From Halonotius sp046719765 (lineage in GTDB: Archaea; Halobacteriota; Halobacteria; Halobacteriales; Haloferacaceae), in NCBI RefSeq assembly GCF_046719765.1, contig NZ_JABEBY010000016.1:1-64000 (forward strand): 64,000 nucleotides of DNA, in the 5' to 3' direction. Positions within the stretch are counted from its first letter, which is position 1. Every line of letters begins with the position of its first letter. The position numbers and the translations under genes are program-made. The notes under the pieces are model-generated. The model had not been told where the DNA came from, made no database searches, and saw nothing but the letters and a program-made list of their open reading frames with translations. Below are positions 45,851 to 54,149 of this stretch, in pieces.

Positions 45851-46048
45851 AATGTGTGGCTGAAACCAGAACAGATCGAATCACGCCGGGCAGCGTGTTA
45901 CTCGGTTGAAGCTGACTACCACCAACACCGCAACGAAAGAATCGTCGCGTTATTGGCCGACGCTGGACTGCGAGTAGGCGAGCTTGTTGATATGGATGTG
46001 GCGATGCTGCCCGACGACCACGGCGACGGACAAAGAGAATCTAAGTAG
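45851..46048 (+). pseudogene. Tyrosine recombinase/integrase fragment
   Basis: The frame VWLKPEQIESRRAACYSVEADYHQHRNERIVALLADAGLRVGELVDMDVAML resembles the start of the catalytic domain of XerC-like haloarchaeal integrases (the first catalytic Arg lies in GLRVGELV). It stops at 46046 before the remaining catalytic residues. The N-terminal core-binding part is also missing. A dead remnant. Confidence 0.65.
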
Positions 46049-46069
46049 CGGGTGGAGCTACGTATTCCC

Positions 46070-46702
46070 ATGTCAATTCCCTCGCTCCCGGCCGGATATG
46101 ACGTAACCAAACGAGTCGGGAGTGGTCGGTCTGATTGTCACATTACGGTCGGCTTCGACCGAGAAGATACTCACATACCACGATTCCTTGTCCTCCTGCA
46201 CTACCAAGTGAGTACTGACCCGCTCCAGTGGGATGCAATAGCGCGCATGGATCACAACGAGACAGCGGCACTCGGTCACGACATCTATCAAGAAGGGTTG
46301 CATGTCGATATCGCTCGGCGACACAAGAGTACTGTCCACGTCGAGATCTCCGACAACGCGCTGCCGTCAATCAGAGGCATCGTGATCCGAGGCTGTACTG
46401 ACTATCTCGAAGAGAATACTCAGTACTTCATCGATGTATTCGAGGGAGATCGATCAGCAGCGAACCCGCCAAAGTGGCCCGATGGAGGAAAGTCACCACA
46501 CACGCTTATGAGTACGAAACACGTGAATACAGGTATGAGTAAGGAACAGTCCCGCGAAGACTCCTCGGAAGAGATTATCAGCATGGACGAGTTGACGGAG
46601 ATCCTCGCCGAGGCCGAAGGGGTAACTCCCGAAGAAATCGAGCAGGGTGCCGAGGAACTCGATCTGGCACCACCCGAAGAGGCGACTGTTCTCAACGAGT
46701 AA
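46070..46702 (+). CDS. Hypothetical haloarchaeal protein with acidic C-terminal tail (210 aa)
   Basis: Starts MSIPSLPAGYDVTKRVGSGR at ATG 46070; a GTG at 46052 adds six residues. The first 140 residues look alpha/beta and carry TVGFDREDTHIPRFLVLLHY, IARMDHNETAALGHDIYQEG and HVDIARRHKSTVHVEI. The last 60 (SSEEIISMDELTEILAEAEG...) are strongly acidic and helical. I do not recognise the family. It begins just after an integrase remnant, so it may be mobile cargo. Confidence 0.65.
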   Translation: MSIPSLPAGYDVTKRVGSGRSDCHITVGFDREDTHIPRFLVLLHYQVSTDPLQWDAIARMDHNETAALGHDIYQEGLHVDIARRHKSTVHVEISDNALPSIRGIVIRGCTDYLEENTQYFIDVFEGDRSAANPPKWPDGGKSPHTLMSTKHVNTGMSKEQSREDSSEEIISMDELTEILAEAEGVTPEEIEQGAEELDLAPPEEATVLNE

Positions 46703-47080
46703 CGGCGTTATGCAGTTCTATTCTATCGTCGATGGCGAGCAGTGACCGTCGATCACCGCGTCGGCTCAGTGACAAACCTCCTAACTATTGACTTCGGCGA
46801 ATTACCACAGTAACACCGACACGGCGAAAGAATGGTTCTCCCACCCGTAGCCTGTCATCGAATCACTCACGACGTGCCGATAGCTCGGTAATTGGGTCAG
46901 CCCAGCTGCTTTGTAGGGTTTTGGACTGACTGGTCGAAATACTACCAGATAAGAATGATATTTGTTCTGGTATGCAAGATGCGAGGCGCGTATATTCCGT
47001 CATGAATAGGAGTACTAAATTTATAACAATTGTCCGTTATTTACAGATATATTTATATACTATTAGACTAATTTTTAGTA
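46703..47080. other. Intergenic region, no gene recognised
   Basis: No frame with coding character on either strand. The last 60 bp contain AT-rich promoter-like sequence (aaatttataac at about 47019-47029, and atttatatac at 47051-47060) leading to the small zinc protein at 47081. Confidence 0.4.
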
Positions 47081-47203
47081 ATGAATTCACACACAACCAA
47101 ATGTCGTAAATGCGGCTGGAATTATAATACTACTGTAAATCGACGTTGTCCACGGTGTAAAACTCCACTACACCCACCATCAGATAGGGCATTTGTAGGT
47201 TGA
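47081..47203 (+). CDS. Zinc-ribbon micro-protein (40 aa)
   Basis: A short gene below usual ORF cut-offs. MNSHTTKCRKCGWNYNTTVN is followed by a second pair in RRCPRCKTPLH, i.e. two CxxC knuckles (Cys8/11 and Cys23/26), which form a plausible zinc site. A TATA box (atttatatac, 47051-47060) lies 21 nt upstream, consistent with leaderless transcription. Small zinc-finger proteins are common regulators in haloarchaea; function here is unknown. Confidence 0.6.
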   Translation: MNSHTTKCRKCGWNYNTTVNRRCPRCKTPLHPPSDRAFVG

Positions 47204-47338
47204 GATAAGTGAGCAACTAAACAGCTTTATTCGTCACTTGGCAATCTCTCAATGATTGAATAACACATATTTCTGGCTCAGACTGAGCAATTACGGCAGT
47301 ATCAGGCAGAGTCCTCTCGGAATAAGCCTTGGCAGATG

Positions 47339-47599
47339 TCAATCAGCGATGGAAACAGGATCCTCGGTGACTTTCCACGTGATACTACCAGATTTTCCCC
47401 ACCGTTCGATAGTGAGTCCAAACTCCCCATCACGGATCGCTCCGATATTTGTACCAACTTCTTTCGCTGATAGCCCAATATCCTGACCGATAACACGTGA
47501 TTTGAAATACATTTGAGCATCCACTTCACGGCGAAAGTACGAGAGAATACGTTGTTGCTTGTCTGTGAGAGTGGTACTCACGGTAGATGAGCTACTCAT
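47339..47599 (-). CDS. DUF7123-like winged-helix protein (86 aa)
   Basis: TLTDKQQRILSYFRREVDAQ and YFKSRVIGQDIGLSAKEVGT form the helix-turn-helix, and LTIERWGKSGSITWKV the wing. This is a small haloarchaeal wHTH family. Full length. It probably binds DNA; target unknown. A second gene lies upstream only after 220 bp, so it is monocistronic. Confidence 0.75.
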   Translation of the reverse strand: MSSSSTVSTTLTDKQQRILSYFRREVDAQMYFKSRVIGQDIGLSAKEVGTNIGAIRDGEFGLTIERWGKSGSITWKVTEDPVSIAD

Positions 47600-47819
47600 C
47601 GGTGCTCTCCCATGTAGCTATGATCGTACTTGATAGATCTGGGTGGTCGTGGTTCGCTTGGCTCATTGTGTCATAGTTGTTGTGTCATTGATATAGTTGG
47701 ATACTTTTTTCATAATAGTAACAACAGCCAAATTCCGATGAATATTCATATAATATGATTGTTAGGTGGTGACTGGTTTTGGAGCATGCGTGATACTAAT
47801 TTGTACTGCATACTATCTA

Positions 47820-47924
47820 TCAACCCATTTTGATAATCCGATTGATCACACCACTAAAGAATATAAACAGAACTACGTAAACAAGGATCACAAGCACGTT
47901 CCGGCGAATCGCATGTGGTCTCAT
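47820..47924 (-). CDS. Short single-span membrane peptide (34 aa) at the end of the surface-protein locus
   Basis: MRPHAIRRNVLVILVYVVLF followed by IFFSGVINRIIKMG: a positively charged N-terminus and one transmembrane helix. It lies 41 bp downstream of the Ser/Asp-rich protein gene on the same strand, at the end of the signal-peptidase operon, which suggests that it belongs to the same transcript. Function unknown. Tiny frames can occur by chance, but the even hydrophobic segment and ATG placement look real. Confidence 0.5.
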   Translation of the reverse strand: MRPHAIRRNVLVILVYVVLFIFFSGVINRIIKMG

Positions 47925-47965
47925 GCCAGGGAGTAGGAGATTTGGTGGCCATATTGAGGGAGACA

Positions 47966-49342
47966 TTATTCGGAACCGGTGGATTCGTCTGACGAGTCGC
48001 TAGATCCACCGCCCCGGTTTGATCGGGTATTTGAGTTCTGAGTCGAATCAGGTTTGTTGCTACCAGAGTCTACCCCTGAAGACGACCCAACGGACTTCAC
48101 ACTACTCCCAGTGGAGTCGCCGTTTGATCCACCGTCGGAATCTTTTGGCTGTCCGGAGGTTTGGGTGTGTGAATCTGCCGTACCACTGGCTGGTGAGCTA
48201 TCATGCCGTTGTGTATCAGATTCGGAGGAGGCGGGTGGGGACTTACTTGGTGTCGTCGCCTGCTCTGGGGTCTCTATTGTAGAAGATTGTGAATCTCCTC
48301 CCGTCGATGTGTCATCCGATTTGGGAGGTGCTGATTCCTCCGACGTTCCAGAGTGTGGTGCTCCACCGTCGGAAGTCGGATTCGTACCTGAGGGCGATTC
48401 GGATGTATCATCTTCCTCAGGTGATTCGTTCGGTTGGGAGTCTGAATCGCTCTCAGTAGGCGATCCTTTTGAACTGTCGGCTTCTAAGTCGTTCGGCTCT
48501 TCGGACTGTGGAGTCGTACTGTCCGAAGGCGAATGTGAGTCCTCATTTGGATCTGGCCCATCCGTATCGTCTTCAGCGGGTGGATGATCTGATTGGGATC
48601 CTGATTCTTTTTTTGTAGACGACTCCTCTGATTCTTCAGACTGCGGTGCCTTCCCACCGGGAGCAGGTTGCTCATCTAACGCTGTATCAGATGTGTCGTC
48701 CTTTGGAGGGGGATTGTCTGATTTCGATTTTGAGTCTTCATCAGGAGACGAATCTTCTGATTCGGCCGGTGGTGAGTGATCTGATTTTTCCGATTGTGAA
48801 GTCTCATCGTTGGATCCAGTGTTGGATTCACCATTTGAAGTTGGATTAGACGCGTCGTCTTCCGCTGGTGAATTAGCTGGTTGCGACTCTAGACGTTCTT
48901 TTGTAGTCGAGTTTTCTGATCGATCGGATGCCGAGTCCTCTGGTTCTTCCGACTGTGGAACTTCCTCATCGGGAGCCAAACTTCCATTTGAAGGCACTTC
49001 AGATGCGTTATTTTCCGGGAGACCGTCCGGTACCGGTGATAGGTTCTCATCAGTATCCGGTACCAATGAACCGTTTTCCGTTTGGTTTTGTGCTGTCTCG
49101 TTGTTGGTGGCGTTTCGTGCTGTCTCGTTGTTGATGGCGTTTCGTGCTGTCTCGTTGCTAGTAACATTTGTCTCTATGGTATGCAGGGTGTGATCCTGTG
49201 AAACCATCTCAATGGCCGGTACATCGGCATTAAAACCGATGGAAACCGATTCTTTATCCGATAGGAATGCGGCTGATCCGCTTCCGGTCATCGCCGCGAC
49301 GAAGACAAAGAGGGCACTGAGAACGACGGGTAGTTTACTCAT
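47966..49342 (-). CDS. Ser/Asp/Glu/Pro-rich surface protein with SipW-type signal region
   Basis: 458 aa from the ATG at 49342 (MSKLPVVLSALFVFVAAMTG). The signal segment ends GSGSAAFLSDKESVSIGFNA, like the cleavage region of SipW substrates (TasA, camelysin). Residues about 60-120 carry a 9-residue repeat (NETARNAxN) dense in N-glycosylation sequons; DNA repeats with period 27 at 49092-49161. The remainder is a long disordered stretch rich in Ser, Asp, Glu and Pro (PPAEDDT, PQSEEPED motifs recurring). It is likely an exported, glycosylated surface polymer. Overlaps the signal peptidase stop by 8 bp. Confidence 0.75.
   Translation of the reverse strand: MSKLPVVLSALFVFVAAMTGSGSAAFLSDKESVSIGFNADVPAIEMVSQDHTLHTIETNVTSNETARNAINNETARNATNNETAQNQTENGSLVPDTDENLSPVPDGLPENNASEVPSNGSLAPDEEVPQSEEPEDSASDRSENSTTKERLESQPANSPAEDDASNPTSNGESNTGSNDETSQSEKSDHSPPAESEDSSPDEDSKSKSDNPPPKDDTSDTALDEQPAPGGKAPQSEESEESSTKKESGSQSDHPPAEDDTDGPDPNEDSHSPSDSTTPQSEEPNDLEADSSKGSPTESDSDSQPNESPEEDDTSESPSGTNPTSDGGAPHSGTSEESAPPKSDDTSTGGDSQSSTIETPEQATTPSKSPPASSESDTQRHDSSPASGTADSHTQTSGQPKDSDGGSNGDSTGSSVKSVGSSSGVDSGSNKPDSTQNSNTRSNRGGGSSDSSDESTGSE
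49092..49161 (-). repeat. 27-bp tandem repeat inside the surface-protein gene
   Basis: Units begin at 49092, 49119 and 49146, the third incomplete, each encoding NETARNAxN-like residues. A slippage-prone sequence that adds N-glycosylation sites. Confidence 0.7.
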
Positions 49343-50312
49343 CGCTTCCCTCCGACATCTCACCCTCGCCACCGTCAGGCAGCGGGAGGGCCGGTGGCAA
49401 ACGTGGCTCGTCGGATTTGTTCGCTTGCCATGCCGAGATGGTCATCGCCCCCGTAAACAGGAGCCCAAGAAGCCCCGCAGTGAAAACGCCGACCGAGAGT
49501 GGGGTCGGTGCGGCGGCGGTAGTGACCTCACGGTAGATGTTCCAGCCCGCATATACGAGCAAGACTGTCATCGCAAGTAGTGTGAGTTTCAGATCCACGA
49601 TTGCGAGTTGCCCGGTGTCGGATGAGGACGGGTTATCGAAGTCCGAGCTCTCAGTGGCTTGGCTACTAGTGGGGGTAGACTGTGTTGCAGGATCGGTATC
49701 AACCCCATTCTCCACGTCATCTGTGGTCTGCCACTCACGATCCCCATCGCTCTCGTCGCCAGCGGTCTCTGTTGGATTGCCGGCCGATACTGACTGGTGT
49801 GCTGTGTCTGATGCAGTGGTGGGATCCTGGCGAGCCCACTTGCGGAGCTCACTCACGCCGAGTAGCACCAGCGGAATCACCACAAGCAGGACGTAGCCGA
49901 CAGGCGAATTCGCCCACAGGATCACATATCCGACAAACGGGATCGTGATGATGGTGCGTCCGATAACGGATTCAAAGGCAACGAGCCCCGAATCAACGTT
50001 CTCATTGGCATCACCTTTGGTCTGGTAGCCACCGTCCCGTTCGTCGATCACACGGTGTGTTGTCGGCACCTGGTCGCCGGTATCATACGTGATGATGTCA
50101 CCGACACCCACGCTGGCAGTTGCATCGACGATCACCACATCACCGGGCGAAAGTGTTGGCTCCATACTTCCTGACAGGACGACGTAGCTCTCGTCGGCCC
50201 CAACCACCTCGGGGAGGGCAAACACGACAAACGGCGAGACAGCCGCGATCAGCACGAGCGTCACCACAAGACTCCGCGCTTTCGGCAACGATGACCGCGA
50301 GAGCGGGATCAT
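49335..50312 (-). CDS. Type I signal peptidase (archaeal/SipW-like)
   Basis: 325 aa. An N-terminal membrane anchor (LVVTLVLIAAVSPFVVFALP) is followed by the catalytic VLSGSMEPTLSPGDVVIV (Ser nucleophile about residue 47) and the ITYDTGDQVPTTHRVIDER histidine (archaeal/ER-type Ser-His chemistry). A second membrane helix (about 130-155), an acidic low-complexity linker (165-235) and two more helices near the C-terminus follow. It is sandwiched between SipW-type substrates, overlapping both (4 nt upstream, 8 nt downstream), so it probably processes these proteins at the outer face of the membrane. Confidence 0.88.
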   Translation of the reverse strand: MIPLSRSSLPKARSLVVTLVLIAAVSPFVVFALPEVVGADESYVVLSGSMEPTLSPGDVVIVDATASVGVGDIITYDTGDQVPTTHRVIDERDGGYQTKGDANENVDSGLVAFESVIGRTIITIPFVGYVILWANSPVGYVLLVVIPLVLLGVSELRKWARQDPTTASDTAHQSVSAGNPTETAGDESDGDREWQTTDDVENGVDTDPATQSTPTSSQATESSDFDNPSSSDTGQLAIVDLKLTLLAMTVLLVYAGWNIYREVTTAAAPTPLSVGVFTAGLLGLLFTGAMTISAWQANKSDEPRLPPALPLPDGGEGEMSEGSDE

Positions 50313-51511
50313 CGGCCACCTCGGGCGGCTCCGGGCGCACCATTACCGTTCCCGTTTCCGTTCCCGTTCCCGTTCCCATTCCAACCGCTGTCGCCAGTAG
50401 TCGAATGTGAGGGATCAGTACACCCCTCGCAGTCTGCCTTCGAATCGGCCGTACAGACACAGACTCTGACGTGGCTAATCGCGGTTCCCTCTGGTGCGTA
50501 CACGATACCGTTGGTGTCGCTGCCGGGGAGAGACAGTGTGTCCGTCGAGAGGCTATCGGTGCGGTCGTACTGCTCGTATCCGCGACCACCTTTGACTTTG
50601 ACCGTGCAAATCGGCGGGGGGTTTCCACCGGTAAAGCTCACAAGCCGGAACGCAATCCCGACCGTTTCGCTACCGCCATCCTTGTCTGCGGTGTCGTAGA
50701 TCTCCACCCCGTAGTCTGGATCGCCATCGTTGAAAGCGTATACGCCGGGGGTAGCGAAACTCTCGCGTAGTCCCGACTGCGTATCGTTTTCAAACTCAAG
50801 TTTCCCAAGCTTGTTGCAGCATGGACATGGGTCAGCGGCAGGACATGGATCTGCGTCCACCTCAGCGAAGGGATTCTGCGGGGATGCGTTTCGGCACTGG
50901 AGGGCTGCAAACCACAGCGGTAATGCAACCGTCTCAGTTCCGATATAGCCGTCGAGTTCGTACTCGATGAGGAGACAGACAGTGTCGACCAAGCAGTCGT
51001 CGCCTGCCGTCGACGGATCACCGTCGACCCGGAATCCCCCGCGGAGATCCTCAGCAACCTCACGCAGTGATCCAGCAGTGACTCGCTGGAGGCGGCTTCC
51101 GGAGTGACAGTCAGCGTACGACACCACAACGTGAATCGACTCCGCTACTGCAGTCGATTGTGGAACCGGGCAGTCTGTCGCAAGCCACAACGCCGCCGGG
51201 TTGTTGACCGCATCGCCACGTTGCGGCAACGCGAACGTGAGACGCATGCTCCCGGAGGCAGCAGTTGGGCTGAGCGACCCGATTGGCAGCCGCACACGTG
51301 GGCCATCGATTATCCCCTGTCCGTCAGGCTCGCCAGCACCCGGGCCGGTCAGCAGTTCATACTCCGCCCGCAGGTCGACTGTGCCGGCCGTGATCAAGGC
51401 GTCATACCGCTCTGTATCGCGGAGCATTGCAGCGGTACCGGTTCCCATCAGCGCGCCGGCCCCACCCGTGGCGGCTACCGCCGCCAGGATCCGGCGTCGA
51501 GTCACGGTCAT
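50309..51511 (-). CDS. Secreted SipW-dependent-type protein with Asn-Gly repeat tail
   Basis: 400 aa from the ATG at 51511 (MTVTRRRILAAVAATGGAGA). A twin-arginine-like start (TRRRIL), hydrophobic core and GTGTAAMLRDTE cleavage region. The body is cysteine-rich (about 20 Cys; e.g. DPCPAADPCPCCNKLG, VCVCTADSKADCEGC), suggesting disulfide or metal cross-linking. It ends in an Asn-Gly repeat (GWNGNGNGNGNG...). Exported; role in the surface structure is unknown. Starts within the end of the upstream gene (ATGA). Confidence 0.75.
   Translation of the reverse strand: MTVTRRRILAAVAATGGAGALMGTGTAAMLRDTERYDALITAGTVDLRAEYELLTGPGAGEPDGQGIIDGPRVRLPIGSLSPTAASGSMRLTFALPQRGDAVNNPAALWLATDCPVPQSTAVAESIHVVVSYADCHSGSRLQRVTAGSLREVAEDLRGGFRVDGDPSTAGDDCLVDTVCLLIEYELDGYIGTETVALPLWFAALQCRNASPQNPFAEVDADPCPAADPCPCCNKLGKLEFENDTQSGLRESFATPGVYAFNDGDPDYGVEIYDTADKDGGSETVGIAFRLVSFTGGNPPPICTVKVKGGRGYEQYDRTDSLSTDTLSLPGSDTNGIVYAPEGTAISHVRVCVCTADSKADCEGCTDPSHSTTGDSGWNGNGNGNGNGNGNGAPGAARGGR
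50346..50382 (-). repeat. Six-base tandem repeat encoding Asn-Gly tail
   Basis: Near-perfect 6-nt units (cgttcc/cgtttc) give the poly-(Asn-Gly) tail of the protein above. Length variation by slippage is likely. Confidence 0.65.
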
Positions 51512-52326
51512 TGTGACCCTCCAGCGGTGAACGGGCTGTCTTCCCCACACGGACCGCCACCGAAGGAGAAATCGAATCCCAGTGAGTCCCCTTGGGCTTC
51601 GTTGCCGGTGGTGGCCGGTACCGCCCAGCGAAGCGCGACACACCGCAAGCTTCCCGGATCAAGACAGTCGAATGCGAGAAGCCCTGCATCAGCACCAACG
51701 TCAGTCGTCGGCGAGAAGGCGTCAGCGACGGGGGCGGGCGCGACAAGTGGTGATTCAAGACTCTCATCAAACTCCTTTTGACCGTTACAGCTGCCAAACG
51801 GGGAGCCGTCGCGCCATATCTCAACGGTCGCAAGCTCGTCAAGTTCACCGTCGTTCGGTGTCGTATCACCGTCGACCTGTTCGGGGCCGTTGATGCCATT
51901 CTCAGAATCGTCTGTCACCTCTGCACGGAGCCACACGTCAAGCGGCTCGGCAGGATCTGCAACCACTTCGAGACCGACAACGACAACCCCGGTGTCACCC
52001 GGAAGGACGTTTTGCACGGCAATAACCGGGCCGGAAGCGTCAGTCACGAACGTCGCTTCTTCTGTGTACCCAGGGCCCCCATCGGGATCCAAGGTTGTTT
52101 CGAGGTCGTCGTCGGTGTCGGCATGGTTTTCGACAAACGTGCCGTTGTATCGCTCATACCACGCGATTCTGAGGCGTTGGTCATCGGTATCATCATCGGG
52201 TGCGGCGTACGTGTACTGTGAGAACTGCGGCGGGTTCCAGGGCGTTTTCCCGACGGCGACGATCCCACCGACTGTGAGCGTCCCGCCACCGATACCCGTC
52301 AACAGTTTCCGGCGTGTTAATGTCAT
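51508..52326 (-). CDS. Secreted SipW-dependent-type protein (272 aa)
   Basis: MTLTRRKLLTGIGGGTLTVG twin-arginine-type signal, then an acidic beta-rich body with the repeated ending of this locus, ALRWAVPATTGNEAQGDSLGFDFSFGG. The same LxWxLPxxxGNExQxDSxGFDxxF block ends the three vWA/SipW proteins further upstream, so these proteins share one fold. Stop overlaps the next gene (ATGA). Confidence 0.75.
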   Translation of the reverse strand: MTLTRRKLLTGIGGGTLTVGGIVAVGKTPWNPPQFSQYTYAAPDDDTDDQRLRIAWYERYNGTFVENHADTDDDLETTLDPDGGPGYTEEATFVTDASGPVIAVQNVLPGDTGVVVVGLEVVADPAEPLDVWLRAEVTDDSENGINGPEQVDGDTTPNDGELDELATVEIWRDGSPFGSCNGQKEFDESLESPLVAPAPVADAFSPTTDVGADAGLLAFDCLDPGSLRCVALRWAVPATTGNEAQGDSLGFDFSFGGGPCGEDSPFTAGGSQ

Positions 52327-52518
52327 TGTCAGTTGTCCCGGATACGCCGGGTCGTTGGTGGATCGGACGTACCGATCCGTTGGTCGGATGAGTGTAGGTC
52401 AATAGCGGAGATAGGTATGAGCCGATGTCATCCAGGTACGGCGTTCGTACCGGACGGCAGGCGGCCACTACCACGCTCACCGAATCAGGCTACCCCATCG
52501 GGGCGATGTGCTGTGCTG

Positions 52519-54000
52519 TTAGTTTCCGGCCGGTGTGCCGTTCGAGGCCGTGTTGTTAGCGCCGAACGGCGTCTCGTTGTGCCGTGACTGCTCGACCTCG
52601 AACCCAAAGTCGAAGCCGACTGAATCAGTCTGGACCTCATTACCAACATCGAACGGTAACGTCCATTCGAAGCCGATACACTGGGTGGTCGCACCGGGGT
52701 ACGGCTGGGTGCCCTCCTCCTGGCGGTTTCCGTCGAGGAGCACGCCCTCCGAGAGCTGGGCGAACACTTCGGCCATCGTCCCCTCCGCGATCTTCTGTTC
52801 GCCGTCGAGGACAATCTGGGCGATCTCCGCGTAGACGGTGTCCAGATCCGCACCGTCAGGAGCGACGAAGGCGTCGTCGGGCGAGGTGGCAATGCTCTCG
52901 AGGAATGCCTCGTTGGCACCAGACCCGAGCGCAATGGTAAAGACGCGGATACCCTGGCCCTTGGCACTGTTCGCCGCAGCCGTGGCCGCGCTGGCGCTGT
53001 TGGGCGAACCGTCCGACAGCAGGATCATGACCTTCGACGCGCCGGCGGTTGCGTTCGTCCCGGTAAGCAGTTCGGTCTCCGCGGTCGAGATGCCGGCCGA
53101 CATATTCGTCGACCCCGAGTCGTCGTAGGTGTCGATAGCGTCCTTGACGGCCTGGTAGTTCGTCGTCAGCTCTTGGTCTAGGGACGCGGAGGTCGCGAAC
53201 GATATCGCCGCCGCCTCGTCGGGAACCGAAAGGTTGTCGACGAAGTCCTTCCCTGCGGTCTTGAGCTGGGCAAGTTCGCTCTCCGTGATGGATCCTGACG
53301 TGTCACTCACGAGTGCGACTTCCAGTTCGTTCTGTTGGCCCGTGCCGGTCGGCTCGAAGACGTTGTCGCAGTCCTCGTCGTACCAGACGCAGACCTCGAT
53401 CGCGTCAGCGAGTTCGCCGATGCCGTCGGTGTCCTCGCCCTCGGCGTCGATCTCGGGTTCGGTCTGGCCGTTCTCGACGTTCTCGGTGATGTCGCCCATC
53501 ATCCGAAGGTAGCCGGGGTTGTCGCAGATGTGGATGCTCACCGTGACTTCCCCGGAGTCGCCGGGCTTCACGTCCGAGAGGGTGAACATCGGGATCCCGT
53601 CGCCGTTGACGAGGAACTCGTCGGCTGCAGGGCTGCAGAAGTCGAATGCTTCGCCCTGGACAAGATCTTCCCATTCCTGCATATCCGCTGGCGATGGTGC
53701 TTGTGCAAGGAGGTACCGGCCGGTCGACTCGCCGTCGTCGGTGATCTCTTCGACGTTCGGGTAGCCCATAGCCTCGACCGCATCGAGTCGGCCTGGGCCA
53801 CCGAGGTACGTTGCTTTGTAGTCAAGCTTCAGATCGAGGGTGCCAGCTTGGAGACTATTGTTCATGAATTCCTCCTCGTCGGAGAAAAACGCGCTCGTGC
53901 CAAGCCCGGCACCAGCGGAAGCGATACCGACTGCGCCGATACCCCCGAGGATGCTGCGTCGGGAGAGGCTGTTCAGTGTGGGGTCGTTATGTTCTGTCAT
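52519..54000 (-). CDS. Secreted vWA-domain protein with SipW-type signal (TasA/camelysin-like)
   Basis: 493 aa from the ATG at 54000. The signal is LSRRSILGGIGAVGIASAGA then GLGTSAFFSDEEEF, typical of SipW substrates. Residues about 30-180 form the first half of the camelysin-like beta domain (ending DNPGYLRMMGDI). A von Willebrand A domain (about 210-400) has VALVSDTSGSITESEL, an intact MIDAS Asp-x-Ser-x-Ser. The C-terminal part carries the shared FEWTLPFDVGNEVQTDSVGF block. The vWA domain is inserted into the camelysin-like fold. Likely a surface adhesin. Confidence 0.85.
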   Translation of the reverse strand: MTEHNDPTLNSLSRRSILGGIGAVGIASAGAGLGTSAFFSDEEEFMNNSLQAGTLDLKLDYKATYLGGPGRLDAVEAMGYPNVEEITDDGESTGRYLLAQAPSPADMQEWEDLVQGEAFDFCSPAADEFLVNGDGIPMFTLSDVKPGDSGEVTVSIHICDNPGYLRMMGDITENVENGQTEPEIDAEGEDTDGIGELADAIEVCVWYDEDCDNVFEPTGTGQQNELEVALVSDTSGSITESELAQLKTAGKDFVDNLSVPDEAAAISFATSASLDQELTTNYQAVKDAIDTYDDSGSTNMSAGISTAETELLTGTNATAGASKVMILLSDGSPNSASAATAAANSAKGQGIRVFTIALGSGANEAFLESIATSPDDAFVAPDGADLDTVYAEIAQIVLDGEQKIAEGTMAEVFAQLSEGVLLDGNRQEEGTQPYPGATTQCIGFEWTLPFDVGNEVQTDSVGFDFGFEVEQSRHNETPFGANNTASNGTPAGN

Positions 54001-54095
54001 TTGCTGTTTATTTCGGTATTTCGTCGTTGTCTGCGGTCGTGTGTGACCGTTGCCGGTGCCTGTTTCGTGCTCCCTGCCTCGGTGACGGGAGAAAA

Positions 54096-54133
54096 CCCAC
54101 CGGAGGAGTCGAACCCCCGTTCGCCGTCGTGGG
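54096..54133 (-). promoter_or_regulatory. T-arm-like folded element in the leader of the vWA gene
   Basis: On the minus strand: outer stem CCCAC/GTGGG, inner stem CGGGGG/CCTCCG with a 7-nt loop TTCGACT, identical to a tRNA T-loop consensus. It lies 97-133 nt upstream of the ATG at 54000, in the 149-bp spacer after the upstream vWA gene. No full tRNA can be folded around it. A similar element is at 55887-55931. Confidence 0.4.
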
Positions 54134-54149
54134 CTGTCGCACGAATCGA

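Noticed and set aside
48054..48587. Ser/Val-rich plus frame opposite the surface protein
   Set aside because: Reverse complement of Ser/Asp/Glu codons; no start signal and no independent support.
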